A stretch of 21,419 bases of DNA, from NCBI RefSeq assembly GCF_029054785.1, contig NZ_JAIDEN010000013.1, positions 1 through 21,419 on the forward strand, written 5' to 3'. The notes under the pieces are model-generated. The model was not told the DNA's origin. It ran no database searches and saw only the letters and a list, made by a program, of their open reading frames with translations. The translations under genes and the position numbers were made by a program. This stretch comes from Duncaniella sp. (GTDB lineage: Bacteria; Bacteroidota; Bacteroidia; Bacteroidales; Muribaculaceae). The number at the start of each line of letters is the position of its first letter. The stretch's first letter is position 1. This document shows, piece after piece, positions 1 to 8,400 of this stretch.

Positions 1-79
1 TTCAGACCAAAATGTCAAAGAACTCTCTTTATTTGATGATTTCTAAACTAACGCGATTTTTATCGCACCAGTAGTAAAG

Positions 80-107
80 GTGGATAATAATACTGTGGAT
101 AATAATA
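80..107. repeat. 13-bp direct repeat containing DnaA-box-like motifs
   Basis: A 13-base unit (GTGGATAATAATA) occurs at 80-92 and again at 95-107. The second copy with the base before it reads TGTGGATAA (94-102), the exact complement of the classical DnaA box TTATCCACA. The first copy differs from that box at one base. The repeat itself is seen directly. Whether DnaA binds here is unknown, and two motifs are far too few for an origin. It lies about 90 bases upstream of the proposed sigma-type promoter of the beta-helix gene. Confidence 0.45.
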
Positions 108-115
108 TTAAGGTT

Positions 116-142
116 GCAGGCATAGGATTGTTTTTTGCCTGC
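116..142. repeat. Inverted repeat upstream of the beta-helix gene
   Basis: GCAGGCA at 116-122 is mirrored by TGCCTGC at 136-142 around a 13-base T-rich spacer. The stem is only 7 bp. It could be a weak terminator of an upstream transcript, since T residues lie inside the loop rather than after the stem, or an operator. The rest of 1-195 is AT-rich, with poly-A runs at 157-187. I see no credible gene or RNA in it. Confidence 0.35.
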
Positions 143-195
143 TGTTGCGACGGCTGAAAAAAAAGATGAAAAAAGATCGAAAAAAATTGCCGACA

Positions 196-240
196 GACCT
201 AAAGATATTTTTTTCGGTTGCGTCATAGACTATAGTAACG
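196..240 (+). promoter_or_regulatory. Putative ECF-sigma promoter, copy A (beta-helix gene)
   Basis: The block GACCTAAAGA (196-205), 15 bases, then CGTCAT (221-226) recurs with identical spacing at 2719-2749 in front of the anti-sigma gene. Similarity continues downstream to a shared ATAG-n-AACG tract ending at 240. CGTC is a common -10 core for ECF sigma factors, so I read the CGTCAT block as -10 and the GACC block as the -35 region. A start near 233 would leave a leader of about 90 nt before the ATG at 322. The repetition is seen directly. Assignment to the sigma factor at 2085 is inference. Confidence 0.55.
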
Positions 241-321
241 TAAAGAAGAACCGGACACGGTTGCAATGTTACCTTAAACAACGACCTCTAATATCACCAA
301 AACTAAATCCTCACATCAGCT

Positions 322-1863
322 ATGAAACTAAAAACTTTACTCCTCTCTATGTCGGTCATGGCTTCAGCGCCTGCCTTTGCAACAATTTATTATGTCAGCC
401 CTTCGGGTGCAGGTTCGAAAGACGGTTCTTCGTGGGAAAATGCTTTCGGCGTGGAAGAGTTCCGAGCAAAGGCTGCTGCAAACGTCAACGGAGATGTCTA
501 TAATTTTGAAGGCGGACTCTACGATCTGTCTGGCGGTACGGTAATATTCAAGACTGCAACCGGTGCCACACTCATCGGTAATGCCGACGGAGAGCGGACA
601 GTGTTTTCGGGCGACAAGAACGGCAACAACAATCCTGACGCCGCTGATGCAAACCGACTGATCCGTTTTCAGGCCAACACCGTTAACGGCGACAGCAAAA
701 ATGCGATCACAGTCGAAAACATAGATTTCACATGTGTTTATACACAGGCTGATGCCGATGCCACCAACATGGGAGCCTTTGCTGTTGACAACAGTGGAGA
801 TGTCCTGGTTAAAAACTGCCGCTTCTACAACAACTGGGCGCAAGGCTCGCACGGAGGTGCAGCGGCTTATCTCTATCGCAGTACGGTGAAGTTTGCAGAC
901 TGCATGTTTTATAATAATTCCGCTAATTACAAAGGCGGTGCGATCCGTATTTTCAGCGATAAAGCCAACAAAGGCATTACCACATTTGAAAACTGCGTGA
1001 TCAAGAACAACAAGAACTATCATGGTTTCGGCGGCGCTATTTTCATGGGACATGGCAACTCGTTGAATATCGTGAACTCGACAATCACAGGCAACAGCGC
1101 CGTGAGCGATGGTGCTGCGATATATTTCACAGGCTATGATACCTCTCATCCGCGTCAGGTGCGGATTGTCAATTCGACAATAGCCGGCAATGTGACCTCT
1201 GCGGCAGATGACGCGCAGATCGTATCGACCCAAAGCGCCCATCTGAATCTCGCCAACTCGATCATAACAAGCGACGACGCTGTCGCAGCCGTCAAGTTCA
1301 AGGGCGATGTGGCCAGCGAGTCCTTTGCATTCGTTTCAGGGGGCTATAACTTTGTGGGCAATGTCATTGGTGCTGTCAGCAATGAACTTCCCTGGCAGGA
1401 TAGCGATGAGCATGGCGATGCCTGCACATACAGCGCTATTTTCGGCAGCAATACGCTTGACCGAGACAATGTGATCAAGCCTGTCCGGTTCTATGCCGGT
1501 GCAACAGGCGCGGAGGTCGCAGCGGCAGTCGCAGAATGGGGTCTTCCCTCAGGTCTTGATTTTAGCGTAGACCAGCTTGGCAATCTCCGTCAGGGCGAAG
1601 TCACCCCCGGCGCTTATGCCGCCAAGAAGGAATCGCTGACCACTGGCATAGCCGATGTCACCATCAGCCGCGACAGAGCCGTACTTGTCAGCCTCGGCGC
1701 AGGACTTTATGCAGTGGACGGTTTCAACGGCAGTGTCAGTGTCTATAACGTAAACGGCGCTTTGGTGAAGACAGCCAAGTCTGATGAAATAGATCTCAGT
1801 AGCCTTGTCAACGGGCTGTATATTATACAGGCAGCAGATGCAATTTTTAAGGTAATAAGATAA
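322..1863 (+). CDS. Secreted parallel beta-helix protein with type IX sorting-like C-terminus
   Basis: This 513-residue protein starts with a Sec signal peptide (residues 1-20, cleavage likely after APAFA) followed by a YYVSPSG-type opening common in right-handed beta-helix proteins. Residues about 80-310 carry beta-helix coils with recurring NCxFYNN and GGAI patterns (GGAI at 205-208 and 237-240), which resemble pectate-lyase-like and Pmp-type helices. The last 70 or so residues, ending in DLSSLVNGLYII and a basic tail, match the type A sorting domain that directs cargo through the type IX secretion system to the cell surface. No lyase catalytic site can be recognised, so it may bind or degrade glycan or act as an adhesin. 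It is monocistronic: a putative sigma-type promoter lies upstream and a terminator downstream. Its promoter-like element matches that of the anti-sigma gene, which ties it to the PUL. Confidence 0.8.
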   Translation: MKLKTLLLSMSVMASAPAFATIYYVSPSGAGSKDGSSWENAFGVEEFRAKAAANVNGDVYNFEGGLYDLSGGTVIFKTATGATLIGNADGERTVFSGDKNGNNNPDAADANRLIRFQANTVNGDSKNAITVENIDFTCVYTQADADATNMGAFAVDNSGDVLVKNCRFYNNWAQGSHGGAAAYLYRSTVKFADCMFYNNSANYKGGAIRIFSDKANKGITTFENCVIKNNKNYHGFGGAIFMGHGNSLNIVNSTITGNSAVSDGAAIYFTGYDTSHPRQVRIVNSTIAGNVTSAADDAQIVSTQSAHLNLANSIITSDDAVAAVKFKGDVASESFAFVSGGYNFVGNVIGAVSNELPWQDSDEHGDACTYSAIFGSNTLDRDNVIKPVRFYAGATGAEVAAAVAEWGLPSGLDFSVDQLGNLRQGEVTPGAYAAKKESLTTGIADVTISRDRAVLVSLGAGLYAVDGFNGSVSVYNVNGALVKTAKSDEIDLSSLVNGLYIIQAADAIFKVIR

Positions 1864-1911
1864 ATCAGGTAAAGTAAGCTCATTATTCAGGTTTGAGAAT
1901 CACACTATCAG

Positions 1912-1943
1912 GACGGGAGACGCCGGTGATGGCGCCTCCCGTC
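1912..1943 (+). terminator. Intrinsic-type hairpin terminator after the beta-helix gene
   Basis: A 13-bp stem (1912-1924 against 1931-1943, one A/C mismatch) closes a 6-base loop and is very GC-rich (GACGGGAG against CTCCCGTC). The downstream tract TACTGTCTTTAC is only moderately T-rich, so termination may be partial. It separates the beta-helix gene from the sigma factor gene. Confidence 0.7.
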
Positions 1944-2013
1944 TACTGTCTTTACAATTGTTAATTGGCGAAAATTTTTCATGATTTTTTAGCCATGTTA
2001 ACTGTAATATGGA

Positions 2014-2021
2014 TAAATTTG
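2014..2021 (+). promoter_or_regulatory. Bacteroidetes -7 promoter element for the sigma gene
   Basis: TAAATTTG matches the TAnnTTTG -7 consensus used by the Bacteroidetes housekeeping sigma factor. No clean TTTG -33 box is present; the best candidate is TTAG about 21 bases upstream. The transcript would begin near 2028, leaving a leader of roughly 57 nt before the ATG at 2085. This suggests the sigma gene is made from a basal promoter while its targets use the CGTCAT-type element. Confidence 0.4.
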
Positions 2022-2084
2022 CAATAAGAATCCATTTAACCATAGAATAGCACAGCCTAAATTACGCAGACCTGTTTTTTTACC

Positions 2085-2636
2085 ATGGAGGCCAATATCA
2101 TATATCGGATCGCAAAAGGTGACGAGATGGCTTTTGACGCGTTTATGGATCACTATTCATCGGCGCTCTTTCACTATGCCTACGGGATAGTAGGGAGCAA
2201 GGAAAGTGCCGAGGAAGTGGTCAGCGATGTGTTTTTCGAAGTCTGGAAAGGGCGCAAGACCATACTTGAGATAGAGTCGATGGAAGCCTGGCTGCGTACT
2301 GTGACCTATCGCAAGGCAGTCTCCTGTCTGCGTCATGAAAGCAGCACTCCATCAGCCGTACCGCTTGACGAGGTGGAGAATTTCACCGTCTCGCCTGTCT
2401 CGGCGCCGGATTCCGACCTGATCTCGCGCGAGGAGATCGAAGAGCTGAACCGGGCTATCGAAGAACTGCCTCCCAAATGCCGCCATGTGTTTTTTCTGGC
2501 CAAAATCGACTGTCTGCCATATAAGGAGATATCGCAGATGCTGGAAATTTCGGTCGCCACGATCAACTATCATGTCGGATTCGCGATGGATGCGCTCAAG
2601 AAGAAATTGCGCCGACGGGAACCGCCTCCTGATTGA
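2085..2636 (+). CDS. ECF-type RNA polymerase sigma factor (FecI-like)
   Basis: At 183 residues this has normal ECF sigma length and contains only regions 2 and 4. Region 2 spans about residues 12-85 (FDAFMDHYSSALFHYAYGIV, then the acidic SAEEVVSDVFFEVWK helix and the AWLRTVTYRKAVSCLRH segment). Region 4 spans about 112-176, with ELPPKCRHVFFL followed by the helix-turn-helix YKEISQMLEISVATINYHV. In Bacteroidetes such factors are held by a FecR-type anti-sigma factor and switch on SusC/SusD loci when the transporter engages its glycan. The anti-sigma gene follows 139 bp downstream, and the SusC of this locus has the STN domain required for such signalling. It starts at ATG 2085, and I see no better start in frame. 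Confidence 0.95.
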   Translation: MEANIIYRIAKGDEMAFDAFMDHYSSALFHYAYGIVGSKESAEEVVSDVFFEVWKGRKTILEIESMEAWLRTVTYRKAVSCLRHESSTPSAVPLDEVENFTVSPVSAPDSDLISREEIEELNRAIEELPPKCRHVFFLAKIDCLPYKEISQMLEISVATINYHVGFAMDALKKKLRRREPPPD

Positions 2637-2718
2637 AATCTGTTTTTTACTTTAAACAAGCGCTGAAAACCAGCTGATTGGCGGCGGGTGAGAAAATTTG
2701 ATAAAAAAATAAGAAAAC

Positions 2719-2763
2719 GACCTAAAGAATTTTTCCGTTTCTGCGTCATTATTAATAGAAACG
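2719..2763 (+). promoter_or_regulatory. Putative ECF-sigma promoter, copy B (anti-sigma gene)
   Basis: GACCTAAAGA (2719-2728), 15 bases, then CGTCAT (2744-2749) repeats the element at 196-226 with the same spacing. Twenty-three of 31 positions match, and a shared ATAG-n-AACG tract follows at 2756-2763. The CGTCAT block ends 26 bases before the ATG at 2776, so transcription would begin about 20 bases upstream of the gene. A promoter here would let the sigma factor drive its own antagonist, a negative feedback arrangement. The role is inferred; the sequence match is seen directly. Confidence 0.55.
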
Positions 2764-2775
2764 GCACAACAGACA

Positions 2776-3714
2776 ATGAACAAGCAAGAACAGAATACCA
2801 ATCCGAAACTCACAGCCGATGACCGTCGGCTGGAGACCATTCTCGGTGCCTGCCGTCTGGAACCCGTCGACAACACGCGCATCAAAAATCTCGTCCGCGA
2901 GAAGATCATGCGTGAGAAGATGGAGAAGATGCGCAGGACCCGCCGTGTTGTCTGGTCGGTGATTTCGGCGGCTGCATGTGTGGCTGTGCTTGTGGTTCTG
3001 GCGTTGAATTTTATAGTTCCTCAGGAAATTGAACTCTCGGCTTCGACTATGGCCGAGGTGCGCGAGGCGGGCTACAATGAACTCATTGTCGCCCCCGGCA
3101 AGAGAGTTGAAATGCGTCTTTCCGACGGTACGCGCCTTGTAGCCAATGCTCGTAGCCGTGTGCTCTATCCGGATCGTTTCGAGGGCAGCGAGCGCAGGAT
3201 CTTTGTCAACGGCGAGGTATATCTCGAAGTGAGCAAAGACCGCGAGCATCCGTTTGTAGTGGAGTCTGACGGCTTCGATGTCAGAGTGCTCGGCACTGTG
3301 TTCAATATATGCAACAGCAGCGACTCGACAGCTTCGGTGGTTCTTGTCGAAGGATCGGTCGAAGTCACGACAGACCGTGATCTCAGTGTCAGACTGAAAC
3401 CCAGCGATATGGTTGATCTTGTCAACGGCGAGATCGCATCACTCCGGCAGGTCGATACCGGCGACTATACTGCCTGGACCAAGGGACTGCTGGCTTTGCG
3501 CGGAGAGACCCTGTCGAGCCTCGCAACGCGTCTGAGCGATCACTACGGGCTTGAAATTGTCTGTGACAGAGGGCTTTCGGATGTGAAGGTCTACGGAAAG
3601 CTGGATCTGAGAGACAGTGTAGATCAGGTTATGTCGGCGATCAGCGAGATTGTGCCGATGAAAGTTGAAAGAGAAGGAAACCGCCTTACCATGAAAAGCG
3701 GTACCATGAAATAA
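2776..3714 (+). CDS. FecR-family anti-sigma factor
   Basis: This 312-residue inner-membrane protein has a charged cytoplasmic N-terminus (1-56) that should contact the sigma factor and one transmembrane helix at about 57-81. A periplasmic FecR domain follows at about 100-200 (APGKRVEMRLSDGTRL, NGEVYLEVSKD, HPFVV, VRVLGTVFNI). The C-terminal DUF4974 domain at about 243-310 (GLLALRGETLSSLATRLSDHY) has an STN-like fold in this family. Signal is thought to pass from the STN domain of the partner SusC to this C-terminus, then across the membrane to release the sigma factor. The gene has its own putative promoter rather than relying only on read-through from the sigma gene. Confidence 0.93.
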   Translation: MNKQEQNTNPKLTADDRRLETILGACRLEPVDNTRIKNLVREKIMREKMEKMRRTRRVVWSVISAAACVAVLVVLALNFIVPQEIELSASTMAEVREAGYNELIVAPGKRVEMRLSDGTRLVANARSRVLYPDRFEGSERRIFVNGEVYLEVSKDREHPFVVESDGFDVRVLGTVFNICNSSDSTASVVLVEGSVEVTTDRDLSVRLKPSDMVDLVNGEIASLRQVDTGDYTAWTKGLLALRGETLSSLATRLSDHYGLEIVCDRGLSDVKVYGKLDLRDSVDQVMSAISEIVPMKVEREGNRLTMKSGTMK

Positions 3715-3823
3715 AATTTAGAATTCCATATTTCTCTCCTCTTATTGCTTATCGGAATCACTCCAGGGTGACTCTGACGGCCACACCCATGTCTAAACCG
3801 CAATACCTTAAATATAATCAATT

Positions 3824-5353
3824 ATGATGAATAGACGTATTGACCAGCGCTTTGTCTCTGTTCTGATGTTATTGGCTCTCGTACTGGGAGGCCTGACAGC
3901 AGAGGGGGAGACAGTGACGTTTGTACCGGACAGCACCCGTGTCATCCGCAATCCGCTTCAGGGATGGGTGATGTATCTGGGCCGCACCTGGGACGAAAAT
4001 TTCTGGGAGGAAAAGGGATATGACCGCATGAAAGCCTGTGGAGAGGATGAGCCGGTCAGAGTGTCGGACTATGCGTCGTGCGCCTATGTCCGCACCAGTT
4101 GGGTGTCATTCGAGCCTGAGGAGGGCCGCTATGCCTGGGACGATCCTGACTCGCGGCTGATGAGACTGATACGCAGTGTCAACGACCGAGGACTGCGCAT
4201 TGCCTTCCGGATTGTCATTGACGGACGTGACCAGGGACAGAACACCCCGCAATATGTATTTGATGCCGGAGCCGAGGGCTATTACGATCCCAAGGCACCG
4301 GGCAAGAACCTGTCGCCCTATCCTGACGATCCTGTGTTTCAGGAAAAATATGCGAAATTTTTCAAAGCCTTCGCCGCACACTTCGATGATCCATCGAAAG
4401 TCGAGTTTATCGACGCTTACTCGCTTGGCAAGTGGGGCGAATCGCATTCCATGATCTATAAGGACAACAGCAACAAGGAGCGGGTCTTCAACTGGGCGAT
4501 AGATCTGGCCACATCCTGCTTCAGGAAAGTGCCGATGGTGCTTCATTATCACCGGATGCTCGGCGATCCGGATGATGACGGATGGGGGAGTGTGCCCGCC
4601 GATGCCGAAAAGCTGATCTCACGCGCGATCAATCGCGGATTTTCTCTGCGTCATGACGCATTCGGAATGCACGGCTACTATCAGGACTGGGAAAAGGCCA
4701 TGGCCCGCAAATGGAATTTCCGTCGACCGATAATCATGGAAGGGGGCTGGATCACCGGCGCTCATCACCGTTACTGGCGCGATCCTTCAGGGCTCTATCG
4801 TGAAGGCCATGCCGAGGATGTCCGCAAGGGTGAGTTTGACGCCTCGGCGGAAGCCCGTGTGAACATGATGGATTTCCGTATCAACGACGAGACCCGTTCA
4901 TGGTTTGAAGACGCTTTCCCTCTGGTGAAGAAATTTGTGGCCGAGGGCGGTTACAGGCTCTATCCCGCCTCAGTCTCCGCACCGGTTAAGGCCAGAAGCG
5001 GTTCCAAGGCCAAAGTCTCGACCGTGTGGCACAATATGGGCTGGGGATATTGTCCGACCAACATTCCGCAATGGAATCAGAAATATAAAGTAGGCATTGC
5101 TCTGCTTGACGCATCTGGTAAGCCGGTAATGTCAGTGGCCGAGAAAAAGAGCGATCTTTCAAAGTGGCTTCGGGAAAGCCCCGGCGCCTATGAGACGACC
5201 GTGAGCCTCAAGGGAATCGCCCCCGGAACATACACATGGGCCGTGGCGCTGGTCGATGTGACCGCAGGCAACAGACCCGGACTTGAAATGGCCGTGGATC
5301 CGGCCCTCATGGCTGACGGCTGGCTGCCAGCAGGTAAGATCACAATAGAATAA
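3824..5353 (+). CDS. Secreted DUF4832-type TIM-barrel-like protein, copy 1 (putative glycosidase)
   Basis: This 509-residue protein has a Sec signal peptide (about 1-26, no lipobox), so it should be periplasmic. The body resembles Bacteroidetes proteins annotated DUF4874/DUF4832. Residues about 35-320 look like a (beta/alpha)8 barrel: RNPLQGWVMY, YVRTSWVSFEPEEGRYAWDD, then LGKWGESH with Glu206 and RPIIMEGGW with Glu306. The spacing suits an acid/base at strand 4 and a nucleophile at strand 7 of a clan GH-A hydrolase. That is inference, since no activity is established from what I can see. A beta-sandwich-like C-terminal domain holds GWGYCPTNIPQWNQKYKV (from residue 406), identical in the paralogue at 12236. 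Two start codons are possible, ATG 3824 or 3827. It sits between the anti-sigma gene and susC, an unusual place for an enzyme. Confidence 0.85.
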   Translation: MMNRRIDQRFVSVLMLLALVLGGLTAEGETVTFVPDSTRVIRNPLQGWVMYLGRTWDENFWEEKGYDRMKACGEDEPVRVSDYASCAYVRTSWVSFEPEEGRYAWDDPDSRLMRLIRSVNDRGLRIAFRIVIDGRDQGQNTPQYVFDAGAEGYYDPKAPGKNLSPYPDDPVFQEKYAKFFKAFAAHFDDPSKVEFIDAYSLGKWGESHSMIYKDNSNKERVFNWAIDLATSCFRKVPMVLHYHRMLGDPDDDGWGSVPADAEKLISRAINRGFSLRHDAFGMHGYYQDWEKAMARKWNFRRPIIMEGGWITGAHHRYWRDPSGLYREGHAEDVRKGEFDASAEARVNMMDFRINDETRSWFEDAFPLVKKFVAEGGYRLYPASVSAPVKARSGSKAKVSTVWHNMGWGYCPTNIPQWNQKYKVGIALLDASGKPVMSVAEKKSDLSKWLRESPGAYETTVSLKGIAPGTYTWAVALVDVTAGNRPGLEMAVDPALMADGWLPAGKITIE

Positions 5354-5423
5354 TAAGAACCTCAAGTGGAAAACAATCAAAAAAAGTAACTATAAATCAA
5401 TAACTGTCATTAACACAACCCTT

Positions 5424-8400
5424 ATGATGAAACCAACATCGCATTATCAGCAATGGCGTTCCCGGCTGGGATCGCTGTGTGTGATGGGTCTTGTGGCTCT
5501 GGCACCGTCAGCGATCCAAGGAGCGACGGTCATGACACAGGACAACACGACAGGACTTTATACCGTGAAAGCAACTGACACAACTGTCAAGGATGTGCTC
5601 AAGTACATCGAGAGCCACAGTGACTATGTCTTTCTCTACGGTGAAGGCGTGGAGAAGAAACTCTCGTCGCCGGTCAACATCACGCTCAAAGACAAGAAAA
5701 TGGACAAGATCCTTTCAGAACTTTGCAGCAGCACCGGTCTTGACTACAAGATCTCCGGACGTCAGGTGACCATTTCGGCATCAGCCAAAACCGGTAAAGG
5801 CAATGAAAACAACAAGACTGTGACCGGTGTGATCGTCGATGAAAACGGAGAGCCGATGATCGGCGCCACCGTCAAACTCAAAGACTCCAACGAGATTGTC
5901 AGCACCGACCTTGACGGACGTTTCAGCATCAAGGCAAACAAAGGACAGAAACTGATCGTATCCTATATAGGCTACAATCCCTATGAGGTCAACATCAACT
6001 CCGATGAAATGACCATCGACATGACCGACAGCAACAACACTCTGGACGAGGTTGTGGTCATCGGCTACGGCGCCGTAAAGAAAAAGGACCTGACCGGCGC
6101 GGTGGCCTCTGTCAAAGGCGATGATCTCGCAAGCAAGAAAACCACCACACTATCCACCGCGCTTCAAGGCTCTGTCTCAGGCCTCATGGTCCGCCGCGAC
6201 AACAATGCGCCCGGCGCATCCGCAAGTTCGATGCATGTGCGCGGTGTGACGACCATCGGCGATTCCAACCCGCTGATCATCGTCGACGGTGTGCAGTGTG
6301 ACAATATAGATTATGTCAACGCCAATGACGTTGAAAGCGTATCGGTGCTTAAAGATGCGGCAGCCGCTTCGATCTACGGTTCGAGGGCCGCAGCCGGTGT
6401 GATCCTCATCACGACCAAACGCGGCAACGAATCCTCGCTGAGCCTGTCATATAACGGCGAATTCGGCTGGGAAATCCCGACCCGTCAGCCATCGATGGTC
6501 GGAGTGACCCGTTATCTTGAAATGAGCAACGAGCTTCTTTACAATGACAACCCCTCGGCAGGCTTTTTCCAGCTCTACACCTCCGATCAGGTCAAGAACT
6601 GGGTGAGCAACAATGCGACCGATCCTGACAACTATCCTATCACCGACTGGAAGGGCATGATGCTGAAAAGCTCGGCTCCGCGCATGACCCACACAGTGTC
6701 TCTCTCAGGAGGCAACAAGTCAGTGAGGTCGCAGGCCTCGCTTTCCTATGATGAGGTTGACGGTCTGTATGACGGACGTGGTTTCCACCGCTTCATGTTC
6801 CGCAGCAACAACGATTTCACTTTCAACAAGTATATCAGCGCCAGTCTTGACGTCAACATCAGAAACGCAAAGAGCGAATCGACAATCTATGATCCCTTTG
6901 ACGGAATGCGCAAGATGCCGGCCATCTATCCGGCTGTGTGGGAAAACGGCGGTCTGGCCGACGGAAAATCAGGCGCCAATCCTTACGGACTGCTCACACA
7001 GGGAGGCAACGGTGTGGCCCGAAGCACTCAGGCCGGTGGTAAAGCCTCGCTGACCATCAAGCCCATCGAAGGTCTCCAGATCCAGGGTATTGTCTCGCCG
7101 TTTATCAATTACTCCAAGAACAAAAAGTTCAAAAAGGCCGTCAGCTATGTGCTGAAAGACGATCCGACAATCTTCGGCGGCTGGATGGAAGGCGGAGGCG
7201 TGTCCTATGCGACAAACAAGCTCTCGGAGACACGCAAAGAAAACTGGAACATTACCTCACAGGTCATCGCCAACTATATGCGCCGTTTCGGCAAGCATGA
7301 TCTGACTCTGATGGCCGGTTATGAAAATTACATCAAGAGCACCGAGGAACTGACCGCCGCCCGCGACCAGTATATATTGACCAAATACCCCTATCTTGAC
7401 GTAGGTCCTGAGGAATTCCAGACCAACAGCGGCACAGGTACACGCTACACTTCAAACTCATTGTTCGGACGTGTCATCTACTCGTTTGACGACCGCTATC
7501 TGCTTCAGGCCAACGTGCGCCGTGACGGCTCCTCACGTTTCGCCCACAACTACCGCTGGGGCACCTTCCCCTCCTTCTCGGCCGGATGGGTCATCACAAA
7601 GGAAAAATTCATGGAAGGGGTCGGAGGAGATGTCCTTTCCTTCCTCAAACTCCGCGGTTCGTGGGGCAAGTTAGGCAACGAGCGTATCGGCAACAGCTAC
7701 TTCCCATACGTATCTCTCATCACCTTCGGCGACGCCCACTTCTATAACAACAACGGAGAGGTTGTCTCAGACAAAACCGCCGCTATCCGCACACTGGCTG
7801 TCGAGGATATCACCTGGGAAACCACAACCTCGACCGACCTCGGTCTTGACGCCTACTTTTTCAACAGCCGTCTGCGCCTGGGAGCTGACTATTACTGGAA
7901 GACAACCTCCGACATGCTTCTTGCAATCCAGATCCCTTATACAATGGGATATGCCGATCCGCAAACCAATGCCGGAAAGATGTCGACCCACGGCTATGAT
8001 CTTGAACTCAGCTGGAACGACCGTATCGGCGAAGTCTCCTACGGCATCTCGCTCAATCTTTCGGATTTCATCTCCAAAATCGACTACATGAACAATTCCG
8101 ACGTAGTCAAAGACGGGAAACTCAAACGTGCAGGCGAGCTTTTCAACACCTGGTACGGCTACATCTGCGACGGCATCTATCAGACACAGGACGAGGTCAA
8201 CAACTCGGCCCGCACAAGCTCGACGGTGACAGTCGGTGACCTGAAATACCGTGACATCTCCGGTCCTGACGGAGTGCCTGACGGCATAATCTCATCGGAA
8301 TATGACCGTGTGCCGCTTGGCAACTCGCTTCCCCGCTTCCAGTATGGCGGCACCATCAATGCCGCATGGAAAGGTATTGACCTCTCGATGGCCTTCCAGG

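Noticed and set aside
29..226. 65-codon open frame on the minus strand at the window start
   Set aside because: AT-rich, made mostly of translated poly-A/T and repeat tracts, and overlapping the proposed promoter. No homology is recognisable.
135..503. 122-codon plus-strand frame overlapping the start of the beta-helix gene
   Set aside because: It crosses the promoter-like element and the signal peptide region in another frame and shows no domain. The beta-helix frame is clearly the real gene.
364..1242. Long minus-strand open frame (292 codons) opposite the beta-helix gene
   Set aside because: It is the antisense shadow of a well supported gene, with no recognisable domain or signal. Similar antisense frames opposite other genes (for example 9124-9843 and 8292-8966) were dropped for the same reason.
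5401..5413. TAACTGTCATTAA before susC as a third copy of the sigma-type promoter
   Set aside because: Only GTCAT is shared. The GACCTAAAGA block is absent at the required 25-base distance, so a susC promoter of this class is not supported.
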